Shown piece by piece: positions 4,604-5,481 of a stretch of 5,481 nt of DNA. The stretch spans positions 1-5,481 of the forward strand of contig MVZL01000088.1 in NCBI GenBank assembly GCA_002068375.1. Direction: 5' to 3'. Source of the stretch: Tenericutes bacterium ADurb.BinA155 (GTDB lineage: Bacteria > Bacillota_I > Bacilli_A > RFN20 > CAG-826). The notes under the pieces are model-generated. The model saw nothing but the letters and a program-made list of their open reading frames with translations. It made no database searches and was not told the DNA's origin. The position numbers were made by a program, and so were the translations under genes. Position 1 is the stretch's first letter; each line of letters begins with the position of its first letter.

Positions 4604-5149
4604 TCAGGAACGGAAGTACGCGGCGATCGCTTCGATCGCGGCGATATCATCTTCGAGCGGGCAATCCTTGAGTAGGGGCAAATGGACGAAGACCGCAGGG
4701 ATTCCCGAATTCAACGCGGTGTAGTAGACGGCATTGCAGACGAAGCGGCCCGGATCGATGCTGATCGAAGCGGAGACGCCTTGGGCGGCTAAGACTTGTT
4801 CGATTCGCGAGAGGTCGGCGTTGGTCCGTAAGGAAGGATGCCCACCTTTCACGAGGGGGTTTCCTTCGTTTTCAAGATGACCGGTTTCATCCGGCTGGAT
4901 CGAACGCATTTCGTTATAAGCGTATTGTTCCATCGTCGGTTCCATCCGGTAAGGGGATAGACCCATCGCGATGATGACGTCCGGCTTATAAGCCTTAATC
5001 TCTTTCTTTAACTCGGCCACACTCTCTTTGTAGGCAACATCGAGAACGACTTTTTTACTCTCGGGGAGACTGATCGCTTTGATGACTTCTTCGGACGGAT
5101 TGATGTCGTGGGTAGCATAACGCTTGAAACCCGTTAATAAGATTTTCAT
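4604..5149 (-). CDS. pcp: Pyroglutamyl-peptidase I (pyrrolidone-carboxylate peptidase), family C15
   Basis: This cytosolic cysteine peptidase removes N-terminal pyroglutamate from peptides. The chosen 181-residue product starts MKILLTGF, the usual family N-terminus. The catalytic triad is visible: Glu74 in MEQYAYN, Cys138 in PGRFVCNAVYY and His156 in VFVHLPLL. The ENEGNPL (93-99) stretch is followed by a Ser/Arg-rich segment, as in the family. At 181 residues it is somewhat shorter than the usual 200-215, though all three catalytic residues are present and nothing suggests a frameshift. Start choice: ATG 5155 (MSMKILL) lies only 4 nt from AGGAGG and ATG 5149 lies 10 nt from it, so both are possible. 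A longer frame reaching 5218 would put the ribosome site inside the gene and adds an N-terminus unlike the family. It stops with TGA 13 bp from the bidirectional terminator and has its own promoter, divergent from the gene at 5217. Confidence 0.93.
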   Translation of the reverse strand: MKILLTGFKRYATHDINPSEEVIKAISLPESKKVVLDVAYKESVAELKKEIKAYKPDVIIAMGLSPYRMEPTMEQYAYNEMRSIQPDETGHLENEGNPLVKGGHPSLRTNADLSRIEQVLAAQGVSASISIDPGRFVCNAVYYTALNSGIPAVFVHLPLLKDCPLEDDIAAIEAIAAYFRS

Positions 5150-5159
5150 AGACATGAGC

Positions 5160-5165
5160 CCTCCT
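5160..5165 (-). promoter_or_regulatory. Ribosome binding site of pcp
   Basis: The minus strand reads AGGAGG, a perfect Shine-Dalgarno core. It is 4 nt from ATG 5155 and 10 nt from ATG 5149, and it argues against the upstream start at 5218. Confidence 0.75.
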
Positions 5166-5177
5166 GCAGCTCCTTTT

Positions 5178-5208
5178 ATTGTAGGACAAGAAGACGAAAA
5201 CATGTAAA
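5178..5208 (-). promoter_or_regulatory. Probable promoter of pcp
   Basis: On the minus strand TTTACA (5203-5208, five of six to TTGACA) and TACAAT (5178-5183, five of six to TATAAT) are separated by 19 bp, longer than ideal. Predicted start is near 5171, just ahead of the AGGAGG site. It overlaps the opposing promoter elements for the gene at 5217. Confidence 0.42.
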
Positions 5209-5210
5209 AT
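5183..5210 (+). promoter_or_regulatory. Possible promoter of the gene at 5217
   Basis: AGGACA (5183-5188, four of six) and TAAAAT (5205-5210, five of six) are 16 bp apart. The -10 box ends 6 nt before the ATG, implying a leaderless or nearly leaderless message. The -10 sits in the small palindrome AAAATATTTT (5206-5215). Confidence 0.35.
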
Positions 5211-5216
5211 ATTTTC

Positions 5217-5481
5217 ATGGAAACTCCAGCGACACCGGTTTACATTCAAATCGAAAAACGAAAAGCTTATACCGCCTTCATCGTGGAAACGCTTTGTGCC
5301 GTCCTGATCTTTTTCGTCACGCTTTTCATCGCGGTTCCCCTCATTCGCTCGGAAGGATTCACCGCGATACCCATTTTCGCTTTGGTCCTTTGTGGGATCA
5401 CTTTTTTAGCGCTTATCTTGGTCATGATCTCGTTTCTCAGCTTCACCGCTTTATTTAAAAAATGGGCCTATTGGCGGAGAA
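5217..5481 (+). CDS. Unrecognised membrane protein, N-terminal 88 residues (cut by window end)
   Basis: ATG at 5217 opens a frame that stays open to the last base. The visible product begins METPATPVYIQIEKRKAYTA, a short cytosolic-looking head. Two hydrophobic helices follow at about 21-43 and 50-77, then a basic KKWAYWRR segment, which suggests a hairpin with both ends in the cytosol. No conserved motif is recognised; it could be a small two-helix protein or the start of a larger one. No Shine-Dalgarno sequence lies at the usual distance. It is divergent from pcp, with a 61-67 bp shared control region. Confidence 0.72.
   Translation, partial: METPATPVYIQIEKRKAYTAFIVETLCAVLIFFVTLFIAVPLIRSEGFTAIPIFALVLCGITFLALILVMISFLSFTALFKKWAYWRR

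Noticed and set aside
5150..5218. Longer pcp start at 5218
   Set aside because: It adds 21-23 residues unlike any pyroglutamyl-peptidase N-terminus, and the perfect AGGAGG would then be inside the gene instead of before the start.

Overview
The window looks like ordinary bacterial chromosome from a Gram-positive-type (Bacillota-like) organism with a mid-range base composition; I did not count GC. Support for this comes from AAGGAGG-like ribosome binding sites, sigma-A-like TATAAT boxes and the protein families present. An uncultured relative of the Erysipelotrichia/Mollicutes side of the Bacilli is possible but is only a guess. The code appears to be standard: TGA ends two of the genes, and none of the other genes carries an in-frame TGA.

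Layout, left to right. (1) The 3' end of a putative heavy-metal/manganese exporter (ArsP_2 family), + strand, cut by the window start. (2) A convergent DJ-1/PfpI family gene, - strand, overlapping the exporter by 8 bp. (3) A 75-bp divergent promoter region with a 9-bp-arm inverted repeat. (4) An unrecognised seven-helix membrane protein, + strand. (5) A 296-bp gap holding a weak hairpin, a probable 53-residue hydrophilic ORF, a cluster of inverted repeats, and a promoter whose 17-bp spacer is filled by an 18-bp perfect palindrome. (6) The main object: a 749-codon + strand reading frame (2296-4545) broken once by an in-frame TGA at 3829-3831. It encodes two XRE-like helix-turn-helix regions, a membrane helix, a large extracytoplasmic domain and about four more membrane helices. 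(7) A strong bidirectional terminator. (8) Pyroglutamyl-peptidase I (pcp), - strand. (9) Overlapping divergent promoters and the 5' end of another small membrane protein, + strand, cut by the window end.

No operon longer than one or two genes is evident; strand alternates and most genes seem to have their own signals. The most interesting unit is 2063-4545. There, a candidate membrane-bound, DNA-binding-like sensor protein sits behind a promoter with a textbook operator-like dyad, which suggests tight and possibly autogenous regulation (inference). The single TGA may be a sequencing error, a recent nonsense mutation, or programmed readthrough; the sequence alone cannot decide. No tRNA, rRNA, CRISPR array, insertion sequence or phage gene was seen.
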